The notes beneath the pieces are model-generated. The model worked only from the letters and a program-made list of their open reading frames with translations. It searched no databases and was not told the origin of the DNA. Positions 1-8,590 of a DNA stretch of 64,000 nucleotides are shown piece after piece. The stretch comes from Methanolobus sp. (GTDB taxonomy: Archaea; Halobacteriota; Methanosarcinia; Methanosarcinales; Methanosarcinaceae), in NCBI RefSeq assembly GCF_016278385.1, contig NZ_JADQBY010000021.1:67619-131618 (forward strand), written 5' to 3'. The first letter of the stretch is position 1; every line of letters starts with the position of its first letter. A program made the translations under genes and the position numbers.

Positions 1-218
1 GGCTGCCAATCGTAGTTCTTTCCGGCTTTTTTGACTATGTTTGAACATACTAGTCAAGGAGGTCAGCGATTAATAAGATGGAATTCAGAGTTAACGATGT
101 TGATGTCATCATGACTGCAAAAAAGAAAGACACATAAAAAAAAACAATAACAGAAACCGGTGGCACACGGGCATCCCAGACACAGAGTCATGTAGAGGAA
201 GCAGCCAGCACTCAAAAG

Positions 219-3152
219 ATGACTTTAAACGACACTGACAGTTTTCCAATTGTGGGTATCGGCGCCTCGGCAGGAGGCCTCGCTGCTTTTGAGGCTTTCT
301 TTTCAGGTATGCCTTCTGACACTGATCCGAATATGGCTTTCGTCCTGGTACAACATCTTGCCCCGGACCACAAAAGCCTCCTAACCGACCTGATTCAGCG
401 CTATACTCGCATGAAAGTATTCGAGGTTGAAGATGGCATGGTGGTTCGTCCGAATTGTGCTTACATCATCCCGCCAAATCGGGACATGGCATTTCTCAAC
501 GGTTCTCTCCAACTTCTGGAACCATCCGCTCCCCGTGGTCAGCGCTTACCTATTGATTTCTTTTTCCGGTCTTTGGCCCATGATCAGCACGAGCGTGCCA
601 TCTGTGTCGTGCTTTCCGGCACTGGCAGCGACGGTACCCTGGGTGTGCGTGCTATAAAGGGCGAGGGAGGTATGGTCATGGTCCAGAATCCTGAATCTAC
701 CGAGTTTGACGGAATGCCACGAAGTGTCATTGCTACCGGCATGGTGGACTACGAATTACCACCGGCTGAAATGCCTTCGCAGATCATCGCATATGTAGCT
801 CATGCTTTTGGAAAATCTCCCTTACCTACTACTGTTCCCATCCACAATGTAGAAAATGCACTAAATAAGATATTCATCCTGTTACGTGCCCAGACAGGCC
901 ACGACTTTTCCCAGTACAAACCAACCACTATCCTACGCCGTATTGAAAGGCGTATGGCTGTCCATCAGATTGATACGCTGGAAGAATACCTCAAATATTT
1001 CCAGCAGACACCTGTAGAGGTGGAAGCCCTCTTTGGCGACTTGTTGATTGGTGTGACTAATTTTTTCCGCGACCCTGACGCCTTCAAAGTCCTTGAAGAA
1101 CAGGTCATCCCCAAGCTCTTTGCCGACAAGTCATTAGATGGTATGATTCGAATTTGGTCGGCAGGATGCTCTACGGGTGAAGAGGCATATTCCCTTGCAA
1201 TTATGCTAGCTGAATATCAAAAAGTACTAAAACAGAGAGTCAAAGTACAAGTATTTGCCACTGACATTGACAGCCGGGCAATTGCCGTAGCTCGTGCTGG
1301 TATTTATCCATCCAGCATCGCTGCTAATATCTCACCGGAACGATTATCGCGTTTCTTTGTGGCTGAGCCTGATGGTAGTACTTATCGTATTCATAAAAGC
1401 ATTCGTGACATGCTTGTCTTTTCCGAACAGAACGTGATTAAAGACCCACCCTTCTCAAAATTAGACTTAATAAGTTGTCGTAATCTCCTCATCTACATGA
1501 GTGGAGATTTGCAAAAAAAGCTTATTCCTCTGTTCCATTATGCTCTTAACCCGGGTGGATTTCTTTTCCTGGGCACCTCTGAGACAGTAGGTGATTTCAA
1601 CAATCATTTTTCCGTGCTGGACCGTAGATCTAAGATATATCAGCGCAAAGACGATTTTCATAACTCACAGCGTGCCATTCCTTCTCTCTTGCTACCCATG
1701 AAAACAAATGCAACACTGGTGCCGGCTAGCGGCAAGACATCGGTTCCCGGCAAACTATCGTTGTGTGAACTGGCTGAAACAGCCCTCTTGCAGTATGCCA
1801 CTCCGGTAGCTGTACTTGTCAATGACCAGGGAGATATACTCTATATCCATGGCCGCACTGGCATGTATCTGGAACCAGCTCCGGGTGAGGTAGGCGTCAA
1901 CAACATCCTCAAGATGGCCCGTGAAGGATTGCAGCGTGAACTTACCATGGCCCTGCACAAAGCAACGGTAAACAAAGAAGTTGTGCGATGTCTGGGTCTG
2001 CGTGTCAAAACCTACGGTCAGATCAACACTGTCAACCTCACTGTGCGACCAGTAATGACAGGTCTTGCTGAAACGCAGAAAATGCCCCTGTATCTGATAA
2101 TCCTTGAGGAAGTAAAGCCTCTGGAACTAGAACAAACGCATATAATACCTGCATTGCATGCTATTGCAGAAGATAACAGTATCAAGATTACAGACACAGA
2201 TGCGCGTATTGTGGCACTTAAGCAGGAACTGCGGGCCAAGGAAGAATATCTCCATACCACCAATGAGGAACTGGAGACCTCCAACGAGGAGCTCAAATCC
2301 TCCAACGAGGAGATGCAGTCGGTTAACGAGGAATTGCAATCCACTAATGAAGAGTTGGAAACCTCTAAAGAGGAATTACAATCGGTGAATGAAGAATTGG
2401 CCACTGTCAACACTGAACTGCAAACCAAGGTTGTAGATCTCGGACAGGCCAATAATGACATGAACAATTTGCTGGCTGGCACTGGCATTGGCACTGTCTT
2501 TGTGGATATAAGGCTGCGAATCCTGCGATTCACTCCCTCTGTTACCAAAATCATTAATCTTATTCAGGGTGATATAGGACGGCCAGTGGGTCATGTTGTT
2601 TCTAACATGACCGGATACGACGATTTGGTGGCAGATATACAAATGGTTCTGGACACTTTGATTCCTAAGGAGATGGAAGTAAAGACTCTGTCGGGGACAT
2701 GGTATGCAATGCGCATCCAGCCTTACCGAACAATAGATAATGTTATCGAAGGTGCAGTAATCACTTTTGTTGATATTACCAGCTCAAAAGAACTACAGGA
2801 AGAGCTACGATTAAACGAAGAACGCATGCGAATTGCACTAAATATCTCTCCTGTTATGGTCTTTAATCAGGATAAAAAATTGCGTTATACATGGATATAT
2901 AATCCACATGTTGCATTTTCCACCGACTCGGTTATTGGCAAGACCGATGCCGACTTACTGCTGGCAGAGGACGCTGCCAGACTTACAGCAATTAAACGAG
3001 ATGTACTGGAAAACGGGGAGGTAAATCGGCAGGAGATTCGTATCATCATAGATGGAAAAGCGCTTTCATATAATATGACAGTGGATCCGTTGTATGATGT
3101 TGCTGGTAACATCATAGGAATAACTGGTGTCTTAATGAACATAACAGGATAG
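219..3152 (+). CDS. CheB-CheR-PAS fusion protein (MCP methylesterase/methyltransferase-like)
   Basis: The N-terminus is a CheB methylesterase domain (about residues 8-190) with a complete catalytic triad by pattern: Ser17 in GIGASAGG, His46 in VQHLAPDH and Asp138 in GTGSDG. A CheR methyltransferase domain follows (about 215-480) with the SAM-binding motif SAGCSTGEEAYSLA. Next come a heptad coiled coil made of NEELETSNEEL-type repeats (about 665-740) and two PAS domains. No receiver domain precedes CheB, so the esterase is not controlled by its own phosphorylation as in classical CheB. Such fusions usually continue into a histidine kinase; here the protein stops after the last PAS, and a hybrid kinase gene begins about 65 bases downstream on the same strand. 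No strong ribosome binding site is visible. The architecture is typical of bacterial signalling proteins, so acquisition by transfer is likely but inferred. Confidence 0.9.
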   Translation: MTLNDTDSFPIVGIGASAGGLAAFEAFFSGMPSDTDPNMAFVLVQHLAPDHKSLLTDLIQRYTRMKVFEVEDGMVVRPNCAYIIPPNRDMAFLNGSLQLLEPSAPRGQRLPIDFFFRSLAHDQHERAICVVLSGTGSDGTLGVRAIKGEGGMVMVQNPESTEFDGMPRSVIATGMVDYELPPAEMPSQIIAYVAHAFGKSPLPTTVPIHNVENALNKIFILLRAQTGHDFSQYKPTTILRRIERRMAVHQIDTLEEYLKYFQQTPVEVEALFGDLLIGVTNFFRDPDAFKVLEEQVIPKLFADKSLDGMIRIWSAGCSTGEEAYSLAIMLAEYQKVLKQRVKVQVFATDIDSRAIAVARAGIYPSSIAANISPERLSRFFVAEPDGSTYRIHKSIRDMLVFSEQNVIKDPPFSKLDLISCRNLLIYMSGDLQKKLIPLFHYALNPGGFLFLGTSETVGDFNNHFSVLDRRSKIYQRKDDFHNSQRAIPSLLLPMKTNATLVPASGKTSVPGKLSLCELAETALLQYATPVAVLVNDQGDILYIHGRTGMYLEPAPGEVGVNNILKMAREGLQRELTMALHKATVNKEVVRCLGLRVKTYGQINTVNLTVRPVMTGLAETQKMPLYLIILEEVKPLELEQTHIIPALHAIAEDNSIKITDTDARIVALKQELRAKEEYLHTTNEELETSNEELKSSNEEMQSVNEELQSTNEELETSKEELQSVNEELATVNTELQTKVVDLGQANNDMNNLLAGTGIGTVFVDIRLRILRFTPSVTKIINLIQGDIGRPVGHVVSNMTGYDDLVADIQMVLDTLIPKEMEVKTLSGTWYAMRIQPYRTIDNVIEGAVITFVDITSSKELQEELRLNEERMRIALNISPVMVFNQDKKLRYTWIYNPHVAFSTDSVIGKTDADLLLAEDAARLTAIKRDVLENGEVNRQEIRIIIDGKALSYNMTVDPLYDVAGNIIGITGVLMNITG

Positions 3153-3217
3153 AAACGTCAAGCTACTTGATGATACTATGGGGAATATTCGCCTGAAAAT
3201 AAGTGTGGGGGTACACA

Positions 3218-5374
3218 ATGAAAAGCAAATATTTACAACATATAGACTCTGCCGAACTTCGTAGGCAGGCCGAGGAGATTGCCTGGGTAAAAGCGTTGAT
3301 GTCACCGGAAAGCCTTGAAGGGCAGCTGCCTGAAGAAACACGACAGATGCTCCATGAACTTCGAGTGCATCAGATCGAGCTGGAGATGCAGAACGAGGAA
3401 TTGCGCCGGTCGCAGTTGGAAGTTGATGCCACACGGGCACGCTATTTCGACCTCTACGATCTAGCGCCGGTGGGTTATTGCACGATTAGTGAAAATGGGC
3501 TTATACTTGAGGCAAACCTCACTGCTGCCACTTTATTGGGAGTGAATCGAATTTCACTGGTCAAACAATCAGTCACTCGTTTGATCTTAAAAGAGGACCA
3601 GGACATCTATTACCGGCACCTTAAGCAGCTTTTTGAGACCGGGAAACCTCAGGCTTGCGAGTTGAGAATGATGAAACAGGATGGTACACCATTCTGGACA
3701 CTACTGGAAGCCACAGTCGGAAAAGAAGTCAATGGTACATCCATCTGTCGTGTCGTGATGAGCGATATCAACAAACTCAAGACACTGGAAAAAAACCTGA
3801 TAATTGAAAAAGAAAAAGCCCAGGAAGCCACCAAGGTCAAGGGTGAGTTTTTGGCTAATATGTCTCACGAAATACGTACACCCATGAACGGTATGATTGG
3901 TATGGCTGGTCTGCTTCTGGACACTGAACTTGATAATGAACAACGATATTATGTAGAGACGATGCAGGAAAGTGGAGAAGTATTACATGTTCTTATCAAT
4001 GATATACTGGATTTTTCAAAGATTGAGGCAGGTAAATTAGAAATTAAGATGCTTGACTTTAATCTGCACAATGTACTGGACAATTTTACTACCACACTAT
4101 CCATAAGAGCCCATGACAAAGGATTGAACTTGATCTGCACAGTACAACCAGATGTACCAGATTACATTGTAGGAGATCCTAGACGTCTGCAGCAGGTGTT
4201 GACCAATCTTGTTGGCAATGCCATTAAGTTCACGCATCAGGGAGAAGTGGCTGTAAATGTAACCATTGAGTCCGAAACGGATGCATCAGTAGTATTGCGT
4301 TTTTCAGTTCAGGATACTGGTATTGGTATTCCAGAGGACAAAATAGACCATCTATTCGACAAGTTCTATCAAGTCGATAGTTCTACAACACGTCAATATG
4401 GTGGCACTGGGCTTGGTCTTGCCATCTCCAAACAGCTTGTGGAAATTATGGGGGGAGAAATTGGTGTTAAAAGCGAGGAAGACAAAGGTTCAGAGTTCTG
4501 GTTCACACTAAGTGTTACCAGACAGCAAGAGCATGAGATTACAAAACTTCAATCATCGGTTAACAGACATGTTACTCATGGAGTTAGTGCCAATTATGTA
4601 AAGATCCTGTTAGCTGAGGATAGTATAATCAACCAGAAGGTGGCTCAGAGCATGTTAAAGAAACTGGGTTTTCAGGTAGATATTGTATCCAATGGCAAAG
4701 AAGCAATAAAAGCCCTTAAAATGAATCCTTGTGATCTGGTGCTTATGGATGTGCAAATGCCCGAGATGGATGGACTGGAGGCTACACGACTTATCCGCAG
4801 CCCGGATTCTGGAGTTCTCGATAGATCAGTACCGATAATTGCAATGACAGCACATGTTATGACAGGTGATCGGGAATATTTCATAGAAGCTGGCATGGAT
4901 GATTACATTTCAAAACCGGTTTCATTTGAGTCTCTTGAGGAAATGCTAGGTAAATGGTTTAAAATGCAGCCAGAAGAGAAAACAAAGGATAGTTCACCAG
5001 CGGGAGATACGTTAAAGACTGCAGAACCATTGGTTCTGGACAGGGAGATTCTTTTTAAAAATACAATGGGTGATAAGGATCTATCTCGTGAATTGATTAC
5101 ACTTCTTCTGCAAGAGATTCCAAAAATGATCGAGTTGCTCAAGGAAAGCATCGATAAGGGTGAAGTATCCGATGCCAGCTTTCATGTACATAAGATCAAA
5201 GGTAGTTCGGCAAACACTGGCTGTATGGCCCTGTCCGGTGTTGCTGCCCGGATGGAGGAAGTAGGCAAGATGGGTAAACTGGATGAAATTGCCGTTATTA
5301 TTCCAGAGCTGGAAAGGCAGTTTGAGTTGCTTATGAGCAGGCTTAAGGATGCTAAAGATTACATTCTTGATTGA
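3218..5374 (+). CDS. Hybrid sensor histidine kinase (PAS-HisKA-HATPase-REC-HPt)
   Basis: The start is placed at the ATG 5 bases after GGGGGT; the ORF track extends it to an upstream GTG. A coiled N-terminus ([16 protein letters not shown]) leads into a PAS domain. Then come a HisKA H-box ([10 protein letters not shown], His about 217), an HATPase domain with N box (NLVGNAIKF), G1 (DTGIGIP) and G2 (GGTGLGLAI), a receiver domain with phospho-acceptor Asp about 511 ([11 protein letters not shown]), and a C-terminal HPt domain with His about 658 ([12 protein letters not shown]). It therefore carries a full internal His-Asp-His phosphorelay but no output domain. It has no membrane segments and is predicted to be cytoplasmic. 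Together with the preceding CheB-CheR-PAS gene it looks like one signalling unit split into two genes. Confidence 0.92.
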   Translation: MKSKYLQHIDSAELRRQAEEIAWVKALMSPESLEGQLPEETRQMLHELRVHQIELEMQNEELRRSQLEVDATRARYFDLYDLAPVGYCTISENGLILEANLTAATLLGVNRISLVKQSVTRLILKEDQDIYYRHLKQLFETGKPQACELRMMKQDGTPFWTLLEATVGKEVNGTSICRVVMSDINKLKTLEKNLIIEKEKAQEATKVKGEFLANMSHEIRTPMNGMIGMAGLLLDTELDNEQRYYVETMQESGEVLHVLINDILDFSKIEAGKLEIKMLDFNLHNVLDNFTTTLSIRAHDKGLNLICTVQPDVPDYIVGDPRRLQQVLTNLVGNAIKFTHQGEVAVNVTIESETDASVVLRFSVQDTGIGIPEDKIDHLFDKFYQVDSSTTRQYGGTGLGLAISKQLVEIMGGEIGVKSEEDKGSEFWFTLSVTRQQEHEITKLQSSVNRHVTHGVSANYVKILLAEDSIINQKVAQSMLKKLGFQVDIVSNGKEAIKALKMNPCDLVLMDVQMPEMDGLEATRLIRSPDSGVLDRSVPIIAMTAHVMTGDREYFIEAGMDDYISKPVSFESLEEMLGKWFKMQPEEKTKDSSPAGDTLKTAEPLVLDREILFKNTMGDKDLSRELITLLLQEIPKMIELLKESIDKGEVSDASFHVHKIKGSSANTGCMALSGVAARMEEVGKMGKLDEIAVIIPELERQFELLMSRLKDAKDYILD

Positions 5375-5528
5375 AATAAACAGGTAGCACAGATCTTTGT
5401 GAATGTTAGTTTGAAAACCAGTAAATAATACTTATACCGTTAATCCTTCACTTTATAGATAAATAACATTTAGAAGTCCATGTATGGTCTAGCTTACATA
5501 TGGACACAGATATAAAAAAATAATGCGC

Positions 5529-5915
5529 TCAGGGCTTACAGTCAAGAGCAACACGTTCTTTCGGTGAAAGAGATATGTAGAATCTCATAATATCATCCGG
5601 GTTCATATCCACACCCAGGTTATATCCGTTTGCTCTGCCAGCTTTGAGGAAAAGCTCTTCCTTTTCATGCTTTTTGAGCATGAGATTTTCTACTTCCCCA
5701 TTGCTAAGTGTTGACATGTCAACTTTTTTGAGGAGACCTATGAGCAAGAAGTTATTCTCAATACGTTGATAATGGTTCTCTATCTTGTTCTCGACTTTAT
5801 TTTCAGGCTCGAACAAATAGGCAGTCTCGCCATTAGAACTCTTGTATGCCAGTGATATATTTTTAAGCACCAGTTTTCCGTTTTCACAGACCAGTATCTT
5901 GCGCTCAGTCTTCAT
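5529..5915 (-). CDS. Uncharacterised 128-residue protein
   Basis: The ATG is preceded by GAGG with ordinary spacing, which supports translation. The protein is hydrophilic and Lys/Glu-rich, with no signal peptide, membrane segment or cysteine cluster. The middle (VENKIENHYQRIENNFLLIGLLKK) looks helical, and the C-terminus has a short motif LSPKERVALD. I do not recognise a family. It is a single gene transcribed convergently with the upstream kinase. Confidence 0.6.
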   Translation of the reverse strand: MKTERKILVCENGKLVLKNISLAYKSSNGETAYLFEPENKVENKIENHYQRIENNFLLIGLLKKVDMSTLSNGEVENLMLKKHEKEELFLKAGRANGYNLGVDMNPDDIMRFYISLSPKERVALDCKP

Positions 5916-6196
5916 TTCATTGCCTCTGTTTGTTTATTGCAGAATCCAAGTCAACAGATCATTCATGCAAATCATGGGATTACGATCAGTTTATGACTAC
6001 TTGTGTTTGTATCTACACTTGAAGCTTCTCTAATCTGTTATTTAAAGTTATCTACACTATTCTATCTAATGAGTATCATCATTATGAGGGTGCGCTTTTA
6101 AAATGTGTCCTTTCAAACGCAGGAATGCAATGCCTGAAATATAAAGAACTTCTAAAGGACTTGTAGAAGCTTACAAAGGCAGAGGATAAATGTTAC

Positions 6197-6784
6197 ATGT
6201 TCAACGAATTAAAGAATACAATAAGAGCATCGATATTGCCACTTGTAAAATGGATACCATTGTCCCCTAACTCGCTTACCATAATCGGTTTGCTAATAAG
6301 CATTTGGGCTGCATATGTATTTTCAACAGGTAATCTTCATGGGGGTGCTTTGTTAATACTCTTCAGTGGTTTCTTCGACATGATAGACGGTGCAGTTGCA
6401 CGGGCAAAAAACTGCATGACCGCCTTTGGTGCAGTACTTGATTCTGTATGCGACAGGTATGGTGATGCTATTATCTTTGTGGGTGTGATCTACGGAATTA
6501 TCGCAGGGAATATTTTTCTGACAGATTTCTTCTCAATTCCCATGTGGCTATGGCTTATGTTTGCAATCATCGGTTCCTATCTTGTGAGCTATGTGCGTTC
6601 AAGGGCAGAAACTGCTGGTGTCAGGTCAATGAATATAGGTGTAGCTGAGAGGCCGGAACGTATGCTTATACTTGTAGCAGGTTCTTTGAGTGGTTATCTT
6701 GGCGAAGCAATTCTTGTTATCGTGATCCTTACACATATAACGATGGTACAGCGCCTTCTTCATGCAAAGAAGATGCTTGCATGA
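6197..6784 (+). CDS. CDP-alcohol phosphatidyltransferase, probably archaetidylinositol-phosphate synthase type
   Basis: The protein has the CDP-alcohol phosphotransferase signature D-x2-D-G-x2-A-R-x8-G-x3-D-x3-D, seen as DMIDGAVARAK followed by FGAVLDSVCDR. Hydrophobic segments around residues 30-60, 90-105, 110-135 and 150-185 fit the multi-helix membrane fold of the family. Enzymes of this class transfer a phosphoalcohol to a CDP-activated lipid, here presumably CDP-archaeol, to make polar head groups of ether lipids. The short length (195 residues) suits the inositol-phosphate or glycerol-phosphate members. The acceptor alcohol cannot be decided from sequence, so no symbol is given. The gene is monocistronic in appearance. 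Confidence 0.8.
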   Translation: MFNELKNTIRASILPLVKWIPLSPNSLTIIGLLISIWAAYVFSTGNLHGGALLILFSGFFDMIDGAVARAKNCMTAFGAVLDSVCDRYGDAIIFVGVIYGIIAGNIFLTDFFSIPMWLWLMFAIIGSYLVSYVRSRAETAGVRSMNIGVAERPERMLILVAGSLSGYLGEAILVIVILTHITMVQRLLHAKKMLA

Positions 6785-6910
6785 GTGACATGATAGGGAT
6801 AAGTGGATAATGTTTTCAATGCAAAGGTTATAATAGCAGACGTTATTATTAAATGCCTGAGTTAATTTTATTATAATATACTATCATCAAATGAAAGATG
6901 AGGATTCCAA

Positions 6911-7162
6911 ATGCAATATCAAGCAGATGTAACCATTGAACTTAAAAGCGGTATGCTTGACCCTGAAGGGACAACCATCAAAAGAGCACTTGAACACTTA
7001 GGGTACAAGGCTGAGAGTGTAAAAACAGCAAAGAAATACACAATTGATCTTCAGGCAGAGAGCATCCATGCTGCAAGGGAAACAGTCGAGGAAATGTGCC
7101 AGAAACTGATCGCCAATCCAATTATCCATAATTATTCCATTTCCTTGAGGGAACTGCAATGA
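6911..7162 (+). CDS. purS: Phosphoribosylformylglycinamidine synthase subunit PurS
   Basis: This small protein (83 residues) of the PurS family begins QYQADVTIELKSGMLDPEGTTIKRAL, the characteristic N-terminus of the family. PurS joins PurQ and PurL to form the FGAM synthase complex in step four of purine synthesis. Its stop codon overlaps the purQ start (ATGA), which indicates translational coupling. purL is not in this window. Confidence 0.95.
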   Translation: MQYQADVTIELKSGMLDPEGTTIKRALEHLGYKAESVKTAKKYTIDLQAESIHAARETVEEMCQKLIANPIIHNYSISLRELQ

Positions 7163-7854
7163 GTATAGGTATTGTACAGTTTGGTGGCAGCAATTGTGAC
7201 CTTGACGTGTTACATGTCCTGAAGGATGTTATCGGAGTTGACGCTGAACTTGTATGGTACAAGGAAGAGAACCTTGAACGTTTTGAAGGAATAGTTATTC
7301 CCGGGGGATTCTCATACGGTGACTACCTCAGAGCAGGTGCTATTGCCGCACGTACTCCTATCATGACATCCGTCAAGGGAATGGCAGAGGCAGGTAAACC
7401 TGTAATTGGTATCTGTAATGGTTTTCAGGTCCTAACGGAGTCAGGGCTTCTTGAAGGTGCACTGACAACCAACAATTATCCCAAGTTCAAATGCGAGTCA
7501 ACTTTGCTGAGGGTAGAATCTACTGACACTCCCTTCACTTCAAAGTTTAAGAAAGGAGATGTTGTAAGCATACCAATTGCCCATATGGAAGGTAATTTCT
7601 ATGCAGATGAACTCACACTTTCAAGTCTTGAGGATAATGCTCAGGTAGTCTTCAGGTACGTGGACAAGAACGGAAAAGCAACAGATGAGGCAAATCCGAA
7701 TGGCTCACAGGAAAATATTGCAGGTATCGTAAGTGCAAAAAAGAATGTGCTTGGCATGATGCCCCATCCTGAAAGAGCATCCGAGGATATCCTGGGTTCA
7801 AAAGACGGAATCAAAATATTCGAATCAATGGTGGAGTTCATCTCCAGCCAATGA
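7159..7854 (+). CDS. purQ: Phosphoribosylformylglycinamidine synthase subunit PurQ (glutaminase)
   Basis: This is a class I glutamine amidotransferase. The nucleophile elbow is GICNGFQVLTE (Cys about residue 88) and the catalytic His/Glu motif is MMPHPERA near the C-terminus; the oxyanion region reads PGGFSYGDYLRAGAIAA. It releases ammonia from glutamine for FGAM synthase. It overlaps purS by four bases, and its length (231 residues) is normal for the family. Confidence 0.96.
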   Translation: MSIGIVQFGGSNCDLDVLHVLKDVIGVDAELVWYKEENLERFEGIVIPGGFSYGDYLRAGAIAARTPIMTSVKGMAEAGKPVIGICNGFQVLTESGLLEGALTTNNYPKFKCESTLLRVESTDTPFTSKFKKGDVVSIPIAHMEGNFYADELTLSSLEDNAQVVFRYVDKNGKATDEANPNGSQENIAGIVSAKKNVLGMMPHPERASEDILGSKDGIKIFESMVEFISSQ

Positions 7855-7867
7855 TATTTTTAATATT

Positions 7868-8521
7868 TTATTCTTCTTTTTTCATAACATTCTCTGCAGT
7901 TTTCCATGAATGCCTGACAAAATCAGGTAAACTTCCATGCTCTTTGTACCAGTTTGCAAGAAAATGTTTTGTTTTCGGGTCTGAAGGATAACCACTTCCA
8001 AAATCGACTTCGTTCTCTATTTTGAGTTCCTCTATCAATTCATCCCTGCGTACTTTAGCTACAATTGAAGCAGCAGAAACAACAGGATAAGTAGCATCAG
8101 CCCGATGCTTTGAAACAATAGACATTTCATTGGTTTTATCAGGATAGTTCTTTTTGTACTCGTCCATAAGTCTTCTTCCAAATCTCTCTTCATTCACATC
8201 AGCAGCATCAGCATAGGCTGTTTGGGGATGGAGTTGTCCCAGTACTTTTGAAAAAGCAACGACCATAATATCATTCATGCTCATAAGTTTTCGAAGCTCA
8301 TCTATCTGTCCGGCTGATATTTCAAGAACAAAGACCTTTTCTGAATACTTTTCGATCTGCCGGGCAAGCTGTGGTCTCTTTTTGCGACTTATTTTTTTTG
8401 AGTCTGCAACGCCAAGATTTTTCAGTGTATTCGTCTTAGACTCATCCAGCAGCACACCTCCTACACACATAGGTCCTATAACTGGTCCTTTCCCCGCTTC
8501 ATCTATTCCGGCAATTTTCAT
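7868..8521 (-). CDS. rnhB: Ribonuclease HII
   Basis: The start is placed at the Met of MKIAGIDEAGKGPVIGP, seven codons inside the listed ORF, because this matches the usual N-terminus of archaeal RNase HII. The first active-site Asp and Glu are in GIDEAG. Other family motifs are VSKHRADATYPVVSAASIVAKVRRD and SGYPSDPKTKHFL. The enzyme removes RNA from RNA-DNA hybrids and excises single ribonucleotides. It is convergent with purQ, with 13 bases between the stops. Confidence 0.95.
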   Translation of the reverse strand: MKIAGIDEAGKGPVIGPMCVGGVLLDESKTNTLKNLGVADSKKISRKKRPQLARQIEKYSEKVFVLEISAGQIDELRKLMSMNDIMVVAFSKVLGQLHPQTAYADAADVNEERFGRRLMDEYKKNYPDKTNEMSIVSKHRADATYPVVSAASIVAKVRRDELIEELKIENEVDFGSGYPSDPKTKHFLANWYKEHGSLPDFVRHSWKTAENVMKKEE

Positions 8522-8590
8522 CTTATCTGTTCCTGATAGCAACTATCAGTATCAATGCTGTTGATTCTAAAAAAAGTATTTGCCAGAGGT

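Noticed and set aside
78-137. 19-codon ORF (MEFRVNDVDVIMTAKKKDT) before the CheB-CheR gene
   Set aside because: Too short and without supporting context to call a gene.
2018-2554. 178-residue minus-strand ORF opposite the CheB-CheR-PAS gene
   Set aside because: It is the antisense shadow of the NEEL coiled-coil repeats; its Ser/Leu-rich translation is an artefact of the repeat.
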